This document shows, in pieces, positions 17,848-27,038 of a stretch of DNA of 43,008 nucleotides. The stretch is from NCBI GenBank assembly GCA_016932435.1, contig JAFGCW010000083.1:1-43008 (forward strand). Reading direction: 5' to 3'. Both the position numbers and the translations under genes were made by a program. Each line of letters begins with the position of its first letter. Within the stretch, counting starts at the first letter, position 1. This stretch comes from Dehalococcoidales bacterium (GTDB taxonomy: Bacteria > Chloroflexota > Dehalococcoidia > Dehalococcoidales > UBA2162). The notes under the pieces are model-generated. The model did not search any database. It was not told the DNA's origin and saw only the letters and a program-made list of their open reading frames with translations.

Positions 17848-19677
17848 ATGTACAAGAGAACGATCTGGATCCTGGTAAGTTTGCTTATGGCAGTAACTCT
17901 CATTATCGCATCATGCGATACTAAAACGGAAGAAAAATCGGTAGAAGAAGATGATGAGGGGAAGGTAGTGATAACGGAGACAGAAGTTCACCTGGATGGA
18001 GAAAAAGTTGAAGAAGAAGGAGTAACGGTACCGACCGACGAGCCGCAGTATGGTGGAACCCTTACTGTTCCGCTTACCGGTGATATCCTTTACTTTACCA
18101 GCCTTGGTTATCCCATGGAGGGCTGGACCTTCCATATCACCAATCAGATGTTACTGGACGGTGACTGGTCGAGAGGTCCTGCCGGTACCGGCGAGTTCAC
18201 CTGGTATAAAGGCTCGTACGGTGACTGGAACAGCGTAACAGGAAGACTTGCCGAGAGCTGGGATATACCGGAGGTCGGCACCATAATCTTCAATATTCGC
18301 CATGGAGTACACTTCTATATGGACCCGGATAACGAAGCGAGCGTTTTCGTAGGCGGTCGCGAATTTACCGGTGAAGATGTATCCGTATGTCTGAACCTGC
18401 TGAAGGATGTTCCCGGTTCCGCTCCGTTCTTTTCTCCTTTCAGGGAAGCTCAGATCACCGCTCTGGACAAATGGACCGTGGAAGTGAAACTTCCTCCGGC
18501 ACTTTTTGACGAAGTCAGAACTACGATGATGTACTGCCCGTTATTTGCGCCCGAACTGGCAGAATCTGAATATAATATGGCCGACTGGGAAAATAATGTC
18601 GGCACCGGGGCTTTCATACTAAAAGATTATACCCCCTCGTCCTCAGCGTATCTGGTTAAGAATCCCGATTACTGGGAGACAGACCCCTGTGGACCGGGCG
18701 AGGGTAACCAGTTACCTTACATTGACGCAATCAGGATGATGATAATTTCGGATCAATCCACGCGCACGGCAGGCTTCCGGACCGGAAAAATAGACATCTA
18801 TCACGGTATGAACAGGGAAGATATTGAGATTGTCTGGAATAGCAATCCGGAAGTAAGCTATGTGTCTGTCGAAAACAGTGCATTTAACTGTATTGGAATG
18901 AGGCAGGATAAAGAGGAACTCCCGTACAGCGATATCAGGGTACGCCATGCCATGATGCTGGCGACCGATTTCGAAACAATACGCGATACTTTGGGGCATG
19001 GAGAAGGCCAGATACTGACCTGGCCGATACTCTATGAACCTGAAACCGCACCTGCTTACATGGGATTCGATGATCCGGAGATGCCCGAAGCGGTCAAAGA
19101 ACTCTATGTCTATAATCCCGAGAAAGCGAAGACACTCCTGGCTGATGCAGGATATCCTAGTGGTTTCCCTGCCAGGATGGCCATCAGTAATATAGCCGCA
19201 GATATAGACTATGCTTCCATACTGGTAGACCAGTGGTCTAAAGTCGGTATCGATGTGACACTGGAGACGATGGAAGGCGGTGCTTACACAGCCTTGAGAA
19301 ACAACCGTGAATACGATGAGCTGATATACGGCGCTGGTATGCCCCAGGCTAATATGTTCATCGGTTCGGCTTTCAACGGAGAGACTAGAGCAGGAAACCT
19401 GAGCCATGTTGACGACCCGATTGTTCAGCAGGCTATTCTTGACTGGAATCCTTATACCATCTCGGAGCCGCTGAAGGCAATGGAGATATGGCATGACTTG
19501 ATGCCTTACGTGCTGGAACAGGCATGGACCATCCCCGGCGTAGTTTGGCCGACATATAACTGCTGGTGGCCCTGGATGGGAAACTTCAGTGGTGAAAACA
19601 CACTCGGACGTACTCTGAGAGCTTACACAAAATATATCTGGATTGACGAGAGTTTGAAAGAGTCCATGGGTTATTAA
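17848..19677 (+). CDS. Solute-binding lipoprotein, SBP_bac_5 (peptide/nickel/opine type)
   Basis: This 609-residue extracytoplasmic substrate-binding protein belongs to the DppA/OppA-type ABC family. The N-terminus is a lipoprotein signal (positive start, hydrophobic stretch, lipobox IIASC with Cys at about 23), followed by an acidic linker rich in Glu. The mature part has the family pattern: a YGGTLTVPL strand, a LAESWDIPEV-like segment and a GREFTGEDVSVCLNLLKD block. The C-terminal half contains PEKAKTLLADAGYPSGF and a VGIDVTLETMEGGAY segment. AAGGAGGG lies 6 nt before the ATG. No permease or ATPase gene follows, and a strong terminator comes directly after, so it is an orphan receptor. The ligand is unknown. 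Confidence 0.9.
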   Translation: MYKRTIWILVSLLMAVTLIIASCDTKTEEKSVEEDDEGKVVITETEVHLDGEKVEEEGVTVPTDEPQYGGTLTVPLTGDILYFTSLGYPMEGWTFHITNQMLLDGDWSRGPAGTGEFTWYKGSYGDWNSVTGRLAESWDIPEVGTIIFNIRHGVHFYMDPDNEASVFVGGREFTGEDVSVCLNLLKDVPGSAPFFSPFREAQITALDKWTVEVKLPPALFDEVRTTMMYCPLFAPELAESEYNMADWENNVGTGAFILKDYTPSSSAYLVKNPDYWETDPCGPGEGNQLPYIDAIRMMIISDQSTRTAGFRTGKIDIYHGMNREDIEIVWNSNPEVSYVSVENSAFNCIGMRQDKEELPYSDIRVRHAMMLATDFETIRDTLGHGEGQILTWPILYEPETAPAYMGFDDPEMPEAVKELYVYNPEKAKTLLADAGYPSGFPARMAISNIAADIDYASILVDQWSKVGIDVTLETMEGGAYTALRNNREYDELIYGAGMPQANMFIGSAFNGETRAGNLSHVDDPIVQQAILDWNPYTISEPLKAMEIWHDLMPYVLEQAWTIPGVVWPTYNCWWPWMGNFSGENTLGRTLRAYTKYIWIDESLKESMGY

Positions 19678-19706
19678 GTAATATAATCTGGTAATAATTA
19701 AATCAG

Positions 19707-19745
19707 AAAGGAGGCTGGAGAGCGGGGCGATCCAGCCTCCTTTTT
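19707..19745 (+). terminator. Terminator after the solute-binding protein gene
   Basis: The 13-bp perfect stem AAAGGAGGCTGGA/TCCAGCCTCCTTT (19707-19719 with 19731-19743) has an 11-nt loop and ends in a T-run. It lies 30 bp after the stop codon and isolates this gene from the molybdoenzyme operon. Confidence 0.9.
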
Positions 19746-19870
19746 AAAACAGGTATTAAAGTAATCTGTCGCTAATGTTTTTCTGCCTGGAAAATACTAT
19801 ATGGATAAATCGAAGATTACTGAATTAATCCTGCATAACCAGAATGAAATTCTGAGTCAGAGATAAATAC

Positions 19871-22564
19871 ATGAGGAAAGGTAGTGTAGCTATGATGGCG
19901 AACAATCAGGAAGAATCATTTGTTAAAGGGATGAGCCTGATGGGCTTCGGTAGAGATGGTAATCCTTCCGTAGTCGATGTCAAGGACGGCAAGCTCCTCA
20001 GGATCAGACCGCTGCATTACGACTGGCAATACGACATGAAAGACCTCAATCCATGGAAAATGGAAGTACGGGGACATGTCCTGGAGCCTGCTACCAAGAC
20101 GTTGCTGCCGCCTTTCGCGTTCGGGTATAAAAAGCGAGTCTATTCACCGAACAGGATACTGTATCCGTTGAAGAGAGTCGACTGGGACCCGAACGGCGAA
20201 AGACATCCGGAGAATCGCGGCAGCAGCCGCTTTGTCAGGATATCCTGGGAAGAAGCGGTCGATCTTGTAGCCAGCGAACTCTTGAGAGTAAAAGAAACGT
20301 ACGGACCGGAAGCGGTACTCTCCCAGTCTGACGGACATGGTGAGGGGAAGGGAATACATTCCTGTCACGGCAGTTTCAACAAGCTGCTGCAACTGCTTGG
20401 CGGTTTCACTTTACAGATTCGAAATACCGACAGCTGGGAAGGATGGGCCTGGGGCGCCAAGCACGCCTGGGGCATGGAACCTGTCGGCGAGATGCTTCCG
20501 GCAGCCAACCTGATGCCAGATATAGCCGAGAATACCCAGATGCTGCTGTTCTGGGGATGCGATCCGGAAACAACGCCGTGGGGATTCAACGGGCAGATGG
20601 CAAGTAAGGTCTGCTACTGGTTTTCCGAACTCGGAATAAAATGCGTATATATCTGCCCTGATCTCAACTACGGGGCGGCTGTTCATGCGGACAAGTGGAT
20701 CCCAATTAAGCCGGGTACGGATGCCGCTCTGCAACTGGCTATAGCCTATATCTGGATAACCGAAGGTACCTATGATAAGGACTACGTCGCGACTCATACC
20801 TACGGTTTTGATAAGTTCGAAGAATATGTGACCGGGAAAGAGGACGGAATTGCCAAGACGGCAGACTGGGCGGCGGATATTACCGGAATCCCGGCATTTA
20901 CTATAAAAGCCCTGGCACGGGAATGGGCTTCAAAAACAACTTCGATTGCCCACGGCAATGGCGGTCCGACCGTAAGAGGTCCATACTCGACGGAACCTGC
21001 CAGGCTGGAAGTCCTCCTGCTGGCAATGCAGGGACTTGGCAAACCGGGACGCCACCAGGTAAAAATGCTCGAGTGGGGTATTTTCGGACAGGGTCCGATG
21101 CCGAAAGGCATAGTGACTCCCCAGGCGTTTGAATTAGCTCCGGGGCACGAAAGTATCGGTGACGAGAAGGCACCTTTCATTCAGGTTGGAGGTATGCCCA
21201 GAATGCAGCGACCTCCTGAACCTCCGCCGGATGCTCCACCGCCCATGCCGAGAGGAATGACGGCGAAGCAGATTATCCCGAAAGATATGCTTCATGACGC
21301 TATTTTGAATCCGCCGATAACCTGGTGGGGCAACGGCAGATTCATGTCACCGGCAGAGGATCACTTCATACAGTACAAATACCCTAAGGACGGTTGTTCA
21401 GAAGTACACATGATATGGGCAGACACGGTTTGCTGGATAACCTGCTGGAATGACAGCAATACCTATATAAATGCACTCAGAAATCCGAAAATCGAATGTA
21501 TCATATCCCAGAATCCCTGGATGGAAAACGACTGCCTGTTCGGAGATATAATTTTACCAAGCAGCACCAAAATCGAAGAAAAAGATATAACCGGAGACGG
21601 TGAAAGCGGGCAATTCAATGCGATTATGTCCGGCGGACAATGTATCGAACCACTCGGAGAATCCAAGAGCACCTATGAAATTGCCTGTATGGTCGCAGAG
21701 AAACTAGGGCTGTTGGAACAGTATACCGATGGAAAGACCGTCGAGGACCTTCTCAAGGCTAATTTCGAGAAATCAGGCATACAGAATATGATATCCTACG
21801 AGGAATTCGAAGAGAAGAAGTATTTCGTAATTCCTACCGCACCGGACTGGAAAGAAGGGCCAGCCGGAATGCTGGAGTTTTACAAGGATCCTGATAATAA
21901 TCCCGTAACAACACCTTCAGGTAAGATAGAGTTCTTATCTCAGAATCTGGAAAAATACTTTCCGGACGATGAAGAAAGACCACCGGTTCCTCACTGGGTT
22001 GAAAAAGGCGAGTACCATGATGAGCGCGTATCGAGTGAAAGAGCTAAAACCTATCCGCTTCTCATGATGTCCAATCATCCCAGGTGGCGTGTCCACGCGC
22101 AATGCGACGAGATTACCTGGACCAGGGAAGCACCGACCTGCAAGGTGAAGGGGCCGGATGGGTATAATTACGAGCCGTTATGGATAAATCCCGGTGATGC
22201 TTCCTCTCGGGGCGTGGAGAACGGCGATGTGGTCAGGGTCTATAACGAGAGAGGTGTCGTACTTGGGGGTGCTTACGTGACCGAGAGGATAATGCCCGGA
22301 GTTGTCTACATGGACCACGGGGCACGGTATGATCCGATTGCCCCAGGGGAAATCGACCGTGGAGGCGCGATAAATACCATCACGCCGCACAACATCACAT
22401 CGAAGAACGCTACGGGAATGGTAGTCAGCAGTTTCCTGGTCGAAGTGGCAAAAGAAGATATGGATGAATTAAGGAAAAAATACCCCGAAGCATTCGGGAG
22501 AAAATACGATCCGGCTGCCGGTCTCGAGTTTACCGCCTGGGTTGAAAAGGAGGACGGCAGATGA
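19871..22564 (+). CDS. Transhydroxylase-like molybdopterin oxidoreductase, large subunit
   Basis: This 897-residue member of the DMSO-reductase family lacks the N-terminal 4Fe-4S cysteines usual in that family, as does the pyrogallol-phloroglucinol transhydroxylase large subunit (AthL). It shares with AthL, from memory, the PNGERxPxxRG segment, TDSWEGWxWG (Asp187-Ser188-Trp189, where the Ser is the presumed Mo ligand), VHADKWxxxKPGTDAAL and a C-terminal GxVxxxDHGARYDP region. His156 probably matches the AthL active-site His. Two other AthL pocket residues (Trp and Tyr) seem not to be conserved, so the substrate may differ. No Tat signal is present, so it is probably cytoplasmic. ATG 19871 has a weak site; ATG 19892, 10 nt after AGGAAAGG, may be the true start. 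It overlaps the small subunit by ATGA. Confidence 0.88.
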   Translation: MRKGSVAMMANNQEESFVKGMSLMGFGRDGNPSVVDVKDGKLLRIRPLHYDWQYDMKDLNPWKMEVRGHVLEPATKTLLPPFAFGYKKRVYSPNRILYPLKRVDWDPNGERHPENRGSSRFVRISWEEAVDLVASELLRVKETYGPEAVLSQSDGHGEGKGIHSCHGSFNKLLQLLGGFTLQIRNTDSWEGWAWGAKHAWGMEPVGEMLPAANLMPDIAENTQMLLFWGCDPETTPWGFNGQMASKVCYWFSELGIKCVYICPDLNYGAAVHADKWIPIKPGTDAALQLAIAYIWITEGTYDKDYVATHTYGFDKFEEYVTGKEDGIAKTADWAADITGIPAFTIKALAREWASKTTSIAHGNGGPTVRGPYSTEPARLEVLLLAMQGLGKPGRHQVKMLEWGIFGQGPMPKGIVTPQAFELAPGHESIGDEKAPFIQVGGMPRMQRPPEPPPDAPPPMPRGMTAKQIIPKDMLHDAILNPPITWWGNGRFMSPAEDHFIQYKYPKDGCSEVHMIWADTVCWITCWNDSNTYINALRNPKIECIISQNPWMENDCLFGDIILPSSTKIEEKDITGDGESGQFNAIMSGGQCIEPLGESKSTYEIACMVAEKLGLLEQYTDGKTVEDLLKANFEKSGIQNMISYEEFEEKKYFVIPTAPDWKEGPAGMLEFYKDPDNNPVTTPSGKIEFLSQNLEKYFPDDEERPPVPHWVEKGEYHDERVSSERAKTYPLLMMSNHPRWRVHAQCDEITWTREAPTCKVKGPDGYNYEPLWINPGDASSRGVENGDVVRVYNERGVVLGGAYVTERIMPGVVYMDHGARYDPIAPGEIDRGGAINTITPHNITSKNATGMVVSSFLVEVAKEDMDELRKKYPEAFGRKYDPAAGLEFTAWVEKEDGR

Positions 22565-23358
22565 AGGTTTTTGTCATAGATATTGCCAGGTGCAACGGTT
22601 GTTACTGCTGCCAGATAGCCTGCAAAGATGAACATGCCGGTAATGACTGGGCTCCTTATGCCGGACCTCAGCCCGAAGCCGGACAGTTCTGGCTGAAGCT
22701 TAATGAGTTTATCAAAGGGACAGTGCCGAAGGTGAAGATTCACTATCAGCCTGTACTCTGCGCTCATTGCGATGATGCCCCGTGTATGAAGGTATGCGCC
22801 GTTGAAGGAGCCATATACAAGCGGGAAGACGGCCTGGTGATTATCGATCCGGCGAAATGCTCCGGCTGCGGAGACTGTATCGATGCCTGTCCTTATCAAG
22901 CGATTTTCTTGAATACAGAACTGAATATAGCCCAGAAATGCTCAGGCTGCGCACATCTGCTTGATAATGGCTGGGAGGTTCCGCGATGTGTGGATGCCTG
23001 TCCTACGGAGTGTTTCAAATTCGGTGAAGAATCCGAAATGGAGTATTTAATCAAGAACGCCGAGACGGTATCTGAAACAGGTCCACGACTTTACTATCTT
23101 AATATGCCGAAGAAGTTTATCACGGGAACGGTCTATGATCCGGAAGCGAGTGAAGTAGCAGCCGGAGTTACCTGCACTCTTGTCGATGATAAAAATGACG
23201 AAAAACTGACAGCAGTCACGGATGCGTTCGGCGATTTCTGGTTCGAAGATTTGCCGGAAAGCAGTTTTACTCTCGAGTTACGAAAAGACGGTAAGTCTGT
23301 CAACGTTCCTTCGATAAATACGGAGAAAGACGTGAACCTTGGGGAGATAGCGCTGTAA
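22561..23358 (+). CDS. Transhydroxylase-like small subunit: ferredoxin with C-terminal Ig-like (Cna-B-type) domain
   Basis: A 265-residue electron-transfer partner of the molybdoenzyme encoded immediately upstream (4-bp overlap). Cysteine groups CNGCYCCQIAC, CAHCDDAPCMKVC, CSGCGDCIDAC and CSGCAHLL...CVDAC provide ligands for several 4Fe-4S clusters in the DmsB/AthS arrangement. Residues about 185-265 form a beta-rich carboxypeptidase-regulatory or transthyretin-like domain (ITGTVYDP... TDAFGDFWFEDLP...). This extra domain is characteristic of the transhydroxylase small subunit AthS, which supports the assignment strongly. The length also matches AthS (about 270 residues). No membrane anchor subunit follows. 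The complex is therefore probably soluble. Confidence 0.9.
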   Translation: MKVFVIDIARCNGCYCCQIACKDEHAGNDWAPYAGPQPEAGQFWLKLNEFIKGTVPKVKIHYQPVLCAHCDDAPCMKVCAVEGAIYKREDGLVIIDPAKCSGCGDCIDACPYQAIFLNTELNIAQKCSGCAHLLDNGWEVPRCVDACPTECFKFGEESEMEYLIKNAETVSETGPRLYYLNMPKKFITGTVYDPEASEVAAGVTCTLVDDKNDEKLTAVTDAFGDFWFEDLPESSFTLELRKDGKSVNVPSINTEKDVNLGEIAL

Positions 23359-23605
23359 TTTTGTAACGGATACAGGATTATTCTGAACACTCCTGATTAT
23401 ATTTGATGTATATGGTTCATGTGTCTTATCCATGTTACATGGTAAATGTATTAATTTACATAACGTAAAACAAGCTGAGCAAACAGTCAACTGGGACTTG
23501 TCTTTACCTTCCTGACAAGGTAAAGTAGATACGCTAAAATAGAGATAGATAAACCTTCATCCCGGTGCTAATATATGGTGTGGTTTGACAAGGGGGGTGT
23601 AGATT

Positions 23606-24982
23606 ATGGACATGTTCGAGCGTCAGATAGAAGAACGGAAAGGGCAGCAGGCACCGCTTGCTACCCGTATGAGACCAACTACTTTCAATGAATTTGTCGG
23701 CCAGGAGCATCTTATAGGTGAGGGGCGCGTTTTGAGGAAGTCGATAGAAGCCGGACGAATACCGTCCATCGTCCTGTGGGGGCCGCCGGGAAGCGGTAAA
23801 ACGACACTGGCTAACGTAATAGCCAATATAACCGATTCCCATTTTTCCATGGTCAGCGCGGTCAGTGCCGGCGTAGCCGAACTCCGTCGCGCTATCGAGC
23901 AGGCTGTACAACGTCGTCGCAGTTCAGGACAGAATACGATTCTCTTTATCGATGAAATTCATCGATTCAACAAGACACAACAGGATGCCATCCTTCCGTT
24001 CGTGGAAGACGGCACTGTAACTTTAATCGGGGCTACTACTGAAAATCCTTCTTTCGAGGTTACTTCACCACTCCTTTCACGTGCCCAGGTACTTACTTTG
24101 AATCCTCTCACTGAAGATGAAATCCGGGTAATTTTAATGCGAGCATTGAGAGACAGGCTGAAAGGTCTCGGTTCGATCAACGTAGCAATCGGCTCTGAAG
24201 CGATCGACCACCTTATCGATATGGCAAAAGGTGATGCGCGGGTAGCCCTCAACGCTCTCGAACTGGCGGTTATGAGTACACCGCCTGACGAAAGCGGTAA
24301 GAGAAAGGTCCCTCTTGCCACGATCGAGGACGCTGCCCAGCATCCTGTCTTGCGGTACGACAAAGACGGAGACCAGCATTATGACCTGATATCAGCCTTA
24401 CACAAGTCGATGCGCGGTTCCGACCCTGATGCTTCATTGTACTGGCTGGGAAGAATGCTGGAAGCGGGAGAAGACCCCCTTTACGTTGTAAGGCGGATCA
24501 TCCGTTTTGCTTCCGAGGATATCGGGATGGCGGATCCCCAGGCACTGTTAGTAGCGGTAGCAGTACAGCAGGCAGTCCACTTCATCGGTATGCCGGAAGG
24601 AAACCTGGCTATGGCCGAAGCTGTCGTATATATGGCAACGGCGCCGAAGAGTAATTCACTCTACGCCGCGTACAGTCGCGTCCAGGAAGAGATCAGGAAA
24701 GGAGCTCTTGAAGCTGTACCGATGCATCTTCGCAACGCCGTAACTCCTATGATGCAGCAGATGGGCTATGGTAAAGGATATAAATATGCCCATGACTACC
24801 AGGACAATTTTGTCGAGCAGCAGAACCTGCCGGATTCTCTCCAGGGCACGCAGTATTATTCGCCTAGCGAACAGGGTTATGAGAAACAGGTGGTGAATCG
24901 TCTTAGAGACTGGTGGCAGTCGAAAACGAAGCCAGGTCTTTCGATAAGACCTCCTAAGAAAGAAAGCGATAAAAAGGAATGA
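23606..24982 (+). CDS. rarA: Replication-associated recombination protein A (RarA/MgsA AAA ATPase)
   Basis: A 458-residue AAA+ ATPase of the RarA/MgsA/WRNIP1 family, related to clamp loaders and acting at stalled replication forks. Walker A GPPGSGKT is at about 59-66 and Walker B ILFIDEIHRFNK at about 112-123. A sensor segment GATTENPSFEV and the C-terminal tetramerisation region (YWLGRMLEAGEDPLYVVRRIIRFASEDIGMADP) are clear. The length is usual for the family. GGGGGGTG lies about 9 nt before the ATG. Its stop overlaps the next gene by ATGA, indicating co-translation. A role in genome maintenance is established for the family. Confidence 0.95.
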   Translation: MDMFERQIEERKGQQAPLATRMRPTTFNEFVGQEHLIGEGRVLRKSIEAGRIPSIVLWGPPGSGKTTLANVIANITDSHFSMVSAVSAGVAELRRAIEQAVQRRRSSGQNTILFIDEIHRFNKTQQDAILPFVEDGTVTLIGATTENPSFEVTSPLLSRAQVLTLNPLTEDEIRVILMRALRDRLKGLGSINVAIGSEAIDHLIDMAKGDARVALNALELAVMSTPPDESGKRKVPLATIEDAAQHPVLRYDKDGDQHYDLISALHKSMRGSDPDASLYWLGRMLEAGEDPLYVVRRIIRFASEDIGMADPQALLVAVAVQQAVHFIGMPEGNLAMAEAVVYMATAPKSNSLYAAYSRVQEEIRKGALEAVPMHLRNAVTPMMQQMGYGKGYKYAHDYQDNFVEQQNLPDSLQGTQYYSPSEQGYEKQVVNRLRDWWQSKTKPGLSIRPPKKESDKKE

Positions 24983-25614
24983 AGAAAAAACCGGTAACTA
25001 TTCCATGCGGAGATATTACTCTTGAAGGTGAATGGCTCTTTCCTGATGGTGAAGGACCGTTTCCGGCGGTGGTCGTCTCTCATCCGTTTCCACCGATGGG
25101 CGGGACCATGCAGAACGGTGTTGTAACCGCTGTCTGGGAAGCACTCGCTTCCCGGGGAATTGCCGCCTTAAGGTTCAATTTCAGGGGAGTAGGGAAGAGC
25201 GAAGGCAGTTTCAATGAAGGCGTCGGCGAGAGAGATGATGTCAGGGCGGCGCTGGAAGTTGCTTTGTCCACAGAAGGTGTAGATCCAAACAGAGTCGGGC
25301 TGGCGGGATATTCATTCGGTTCCATGATGTCGGTTCCGGTAGCCCTTCGGGACGACCGTGTGAAATGCCTTACCGTAGTTTCGGCACCGCTGTCCGAGGA
25401 CAACTGGAATAAGATGGATGAGTACCGGAAACCGCACCTGGTGGTGGTCGGAGAAAATGATGATATGGTACCGATGGACCTTTTTCGCAAACAGATGGAG
25501 AAAGAATCGGCTTTCGGGAAATATCATGTTGTAAAAGGCGGTGATCATAGCCTTTTCGGTCATGAGGGAGAGGTCGGTGAGGTGGTTGCTGAGTTCTTTG
25601 CTGCGAATATATAG
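24979..25614 (+). CDS. Alpha/beta hydrolase
   Basis: This 211-residue cytoplasmic hydrolase has the nucleophile elbow GYSFGS (Ser112), an acid in VVGENDDMVP (Asp161 or 162) and the catalytic His190 in KGGDHSLFG. The oxyanion strand VSHPFPPMGG precedes RFNFRGVGKSEG. This matches the short YcjY/CPBP-like dienelactone-hydrolase-type group with unknown substrates. It overlaps rarA by 4 bp, so it is co-transcribed, but no functional link is evident. An ATG is used, with its ribosome site inside the end of rarA. Confidence 0.88.
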   Translation: MKKKPVTIPCGDITLEGEWLFPDGEGPFPAVVVSHPFPPMGGTMQNGVVTAVWEALASRGIAALRFNFRGVGKSEGSFNEGVGERDDVRAALEVALSTEGVDPNRVGLAGYSFGSMMSVPVALRDDRVKCLTVVSAPLSEDNWNKMDEYRKPHLVVVGENDDMVPMDLFRKQMEKESAFGKYHVVKGGDHSLFGHEGEVGEVVAEFFAANI

Positions 25615-25677
25615 TCTCAATAATAAATATCTGCCGCATTTTTTACATAATTCCGATAATCTTTATTTCTCGTGTCA

Positions 25678-25695
25678 TTCCCGCGAAGGCGGGAA
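25678..25695. repeat. Dispersed hairpin TTCCCGC..GCGGGAA, copy 2
   Basis: A 7-bp stem with loop GAAG is preceded by GTCA and followed by TCCAGG. It is the inverted counterpart of the copy at 7012-7029. Confidence 0.6.
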
Positions 25696-25788
25696 TCCAG
25701 GAAATCTCTTTCATGTAAAGTATCCACGTATTTAGGAATATCTTGCCTATTCCCTTTTCCTATTACGAATACTATTCTATTTTTTTCT

Positions 25789-25926
25789 TTTTACCCTCTC
25801 CCCCAGTTACGAATACTCCCTCCAAATGGAAAGGGGGAGTTTCGAAAATAGGATGGCTGGCGGTATGTGTAGTTGCCGGTTGCCTGGGTAATTGCTAGAG
25901 ATATTGGGAGACATGGGAGGGAAGAA
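25789..25926. repeat. MITE-like intergenic repeat, copy 3
   Basis: It carries TACCCTCTCCCCC, AGTTACGAATAC, the hairpin arms ACTCCC/GGGAGT (25815-25820 with 25835-25840), TTCGAAAATAGG, and then a purine end GGGAGACATGGGAGGGAA. The order and wording match copy 1 at 2969 best. An additional TTACGAATAC fragment at 25763-25772 suggests a nested or duplicated start. Confidence 0.45.
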
Positions 25927-25967
25927 CCGTGTGCATTTGGTCCGCAATGACATCACAAAAACATTTA

Positions 25968-26780
25968 TTATTTCAGCTTTTCCAGTAAATTCGCCATGCT
26001 CATGCCGACGACGCGTTTCGCGAAGGGGTCGGGTCCTACCTTGATGCCGTGTTTTTCCAGGAGTGCGGTGTCTTCCTGTACCTGTTCGGCGGTCATTCCT
26101 TTTTCAATAGCTTCTTTGGCGACGTTAATCCATGCCTGGACCATTTTACTCATTTCCGGAAGGTAATCGGGTTTGCACACCTCCCCGTGACCGGGCACGA
26201 GGTAATCGGCGTCATATTCCTGGTAGCGTTTCAGCGATTCCAGCCATTCGTATGGTACCGCCTGGTGGAGGAAGGGCTGCACACCGTAGACTACATTGTC
26301 CGAGGTGCAGACAACCTTTTCCTCAGGTATGTATACCGCGGTCTGGTAGGGTGTATGACCCGGCAGGTTGGTCAGTTCGAAGGTATGGTCGCCGAGGTGG
26401 AGGGTTAATTTATGAGAAAAGGTGATAACCGGAGCTTTATAGTAGAAATCATCAGGGAGCGGGGTAGCGTCAGGCGCCATTTGTTTCATCTGCTGCCTGA
26501 GTTGATCTGCGTCCGAAACCAGTATCGCTTCCCGTATGCCTTCATGCGCTACTACCATGCCATCGAAGAAGTAGTTGCCGGTAATATGGTCGCCGTGAGG
26601 TTCCGAGTTGATGATATATTTCACCGTGCCGTGCTTTGCTATTTCATCACGCCACTGAATGGCGTCATCAGGTGACTGTGGGGTATCTATCATGACAATC
26701 CCTTCACCTGTTACCACAAAGGTATTGTTACTGCCGCCGAATCCGGTTTCCACGTAAACGTTATCGGTAACTTTCTGCAT
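25968..26780 (-). CDS. MBL-fold metallo-hydrolase
   Basis: This 270-residue metallo-beta-lactamase-fold hydrolase has the metal motif NSEPHGDHITGN, with Glu60-x-His62-x-Asp64-His65. Glu therefore replaces the first His of the usual HxHxDH. Further ligands are in LPGHTPYQ (His) and TSDNVVYG (Asp), and LVPGHGEV carries the last His. The group includes SoxH- and quinoprotein-relay-type proteins, and the substrate is unknown. There is no signal peptide. GGAG lies 7 nt before the ATG. It is monocistronic on the minus strand. Confidence 0.85.
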   Translation of the reverse strand: MQKVTDNVYVETGFGGSNNTFVVTGEGIVMIDTPQSPDDAIQWRDEIAKHGTVKYIINSEPHGDHITGNYFFDGMVVAHEGIREAILVSDADQLRQQMKQMAPDATPLPDDFYYKAPVITFSHKLTLHLGDHTFELTNLPGHTPYQTAVYIPEEKVVCTSDNVVYGVQPFLHQAVPYEWLESLKRYQEYDADYLVPGHGEVCKPDYLPEMSKMVQAWINVAKEAIEKGMTAEQVQEDTALLEKHGIKVGPDPFAKRVVGMSMANLLEKLK

Positions 26781-26919
26781 ATTAACACTCCTTTTTTAGA
26801 ACCAATGAGATTCTTCGTTGTCCCGCTTATATGGTGTCTCTTCAAATCTTCCGGGTATGGAAAGGTATTTTACCATAGATGACAGGACTGGTTCTCTATT
26901 GAAATCCTTCTTATTGTCT

Positions 26920-26936
26920 CCCGTATCAAGTACGGG
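26920..26936. repeat. Small hairpin CCCGTA-TCAAG-TACGGG
   Basis: This 6-bp stem sits in the 258-bp spacer between the MBL gene and the aldo/keto reductase gene, followed by ACAGGCTCTTTACAAAAGGGAG, part of which also occurs at 2731-2746. It looks like remnants of dispersed repeats. No gene is supported in this spacer. Confidence 0.45.
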
Positions 26937-27038
26937 ACAGGCTCTTTACAAAAGGGAGAAGATAAAATCGCCTCTTGCCTGCTGTAATTATAAAAAGAAT
27001 CCCCCTTTGAAAAAGAAGTAAAGGCTCTCAGAAATTAT

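Larger units (their letters stand above)
25615..25967. other. Intergenic region with two repeats, no gene
   Basis: The region between convergent genes holds the TTCCCGC hairpin (25678-25695) and MITE-like copy 3 (about 25789-25926). No ORF with a ribosome site was found, and no clear T-tailed terminator. Confidence 0.5.

Noticed and set aside
19801..19866. 21-codon ORF before the molybdoenzyme gene
   Set aside because: It has no ribosome site and no regulatory structure, so I do not call it a leader peptide.
26818..27021. 67-codon ORF in the spacer before the aldo/keto reductase
   Set aside because: The translation covers known-looking repeat fragments (a CCCGTA hairpin and CTTTACAAAAGGGAG) and lacks a ribosome site.
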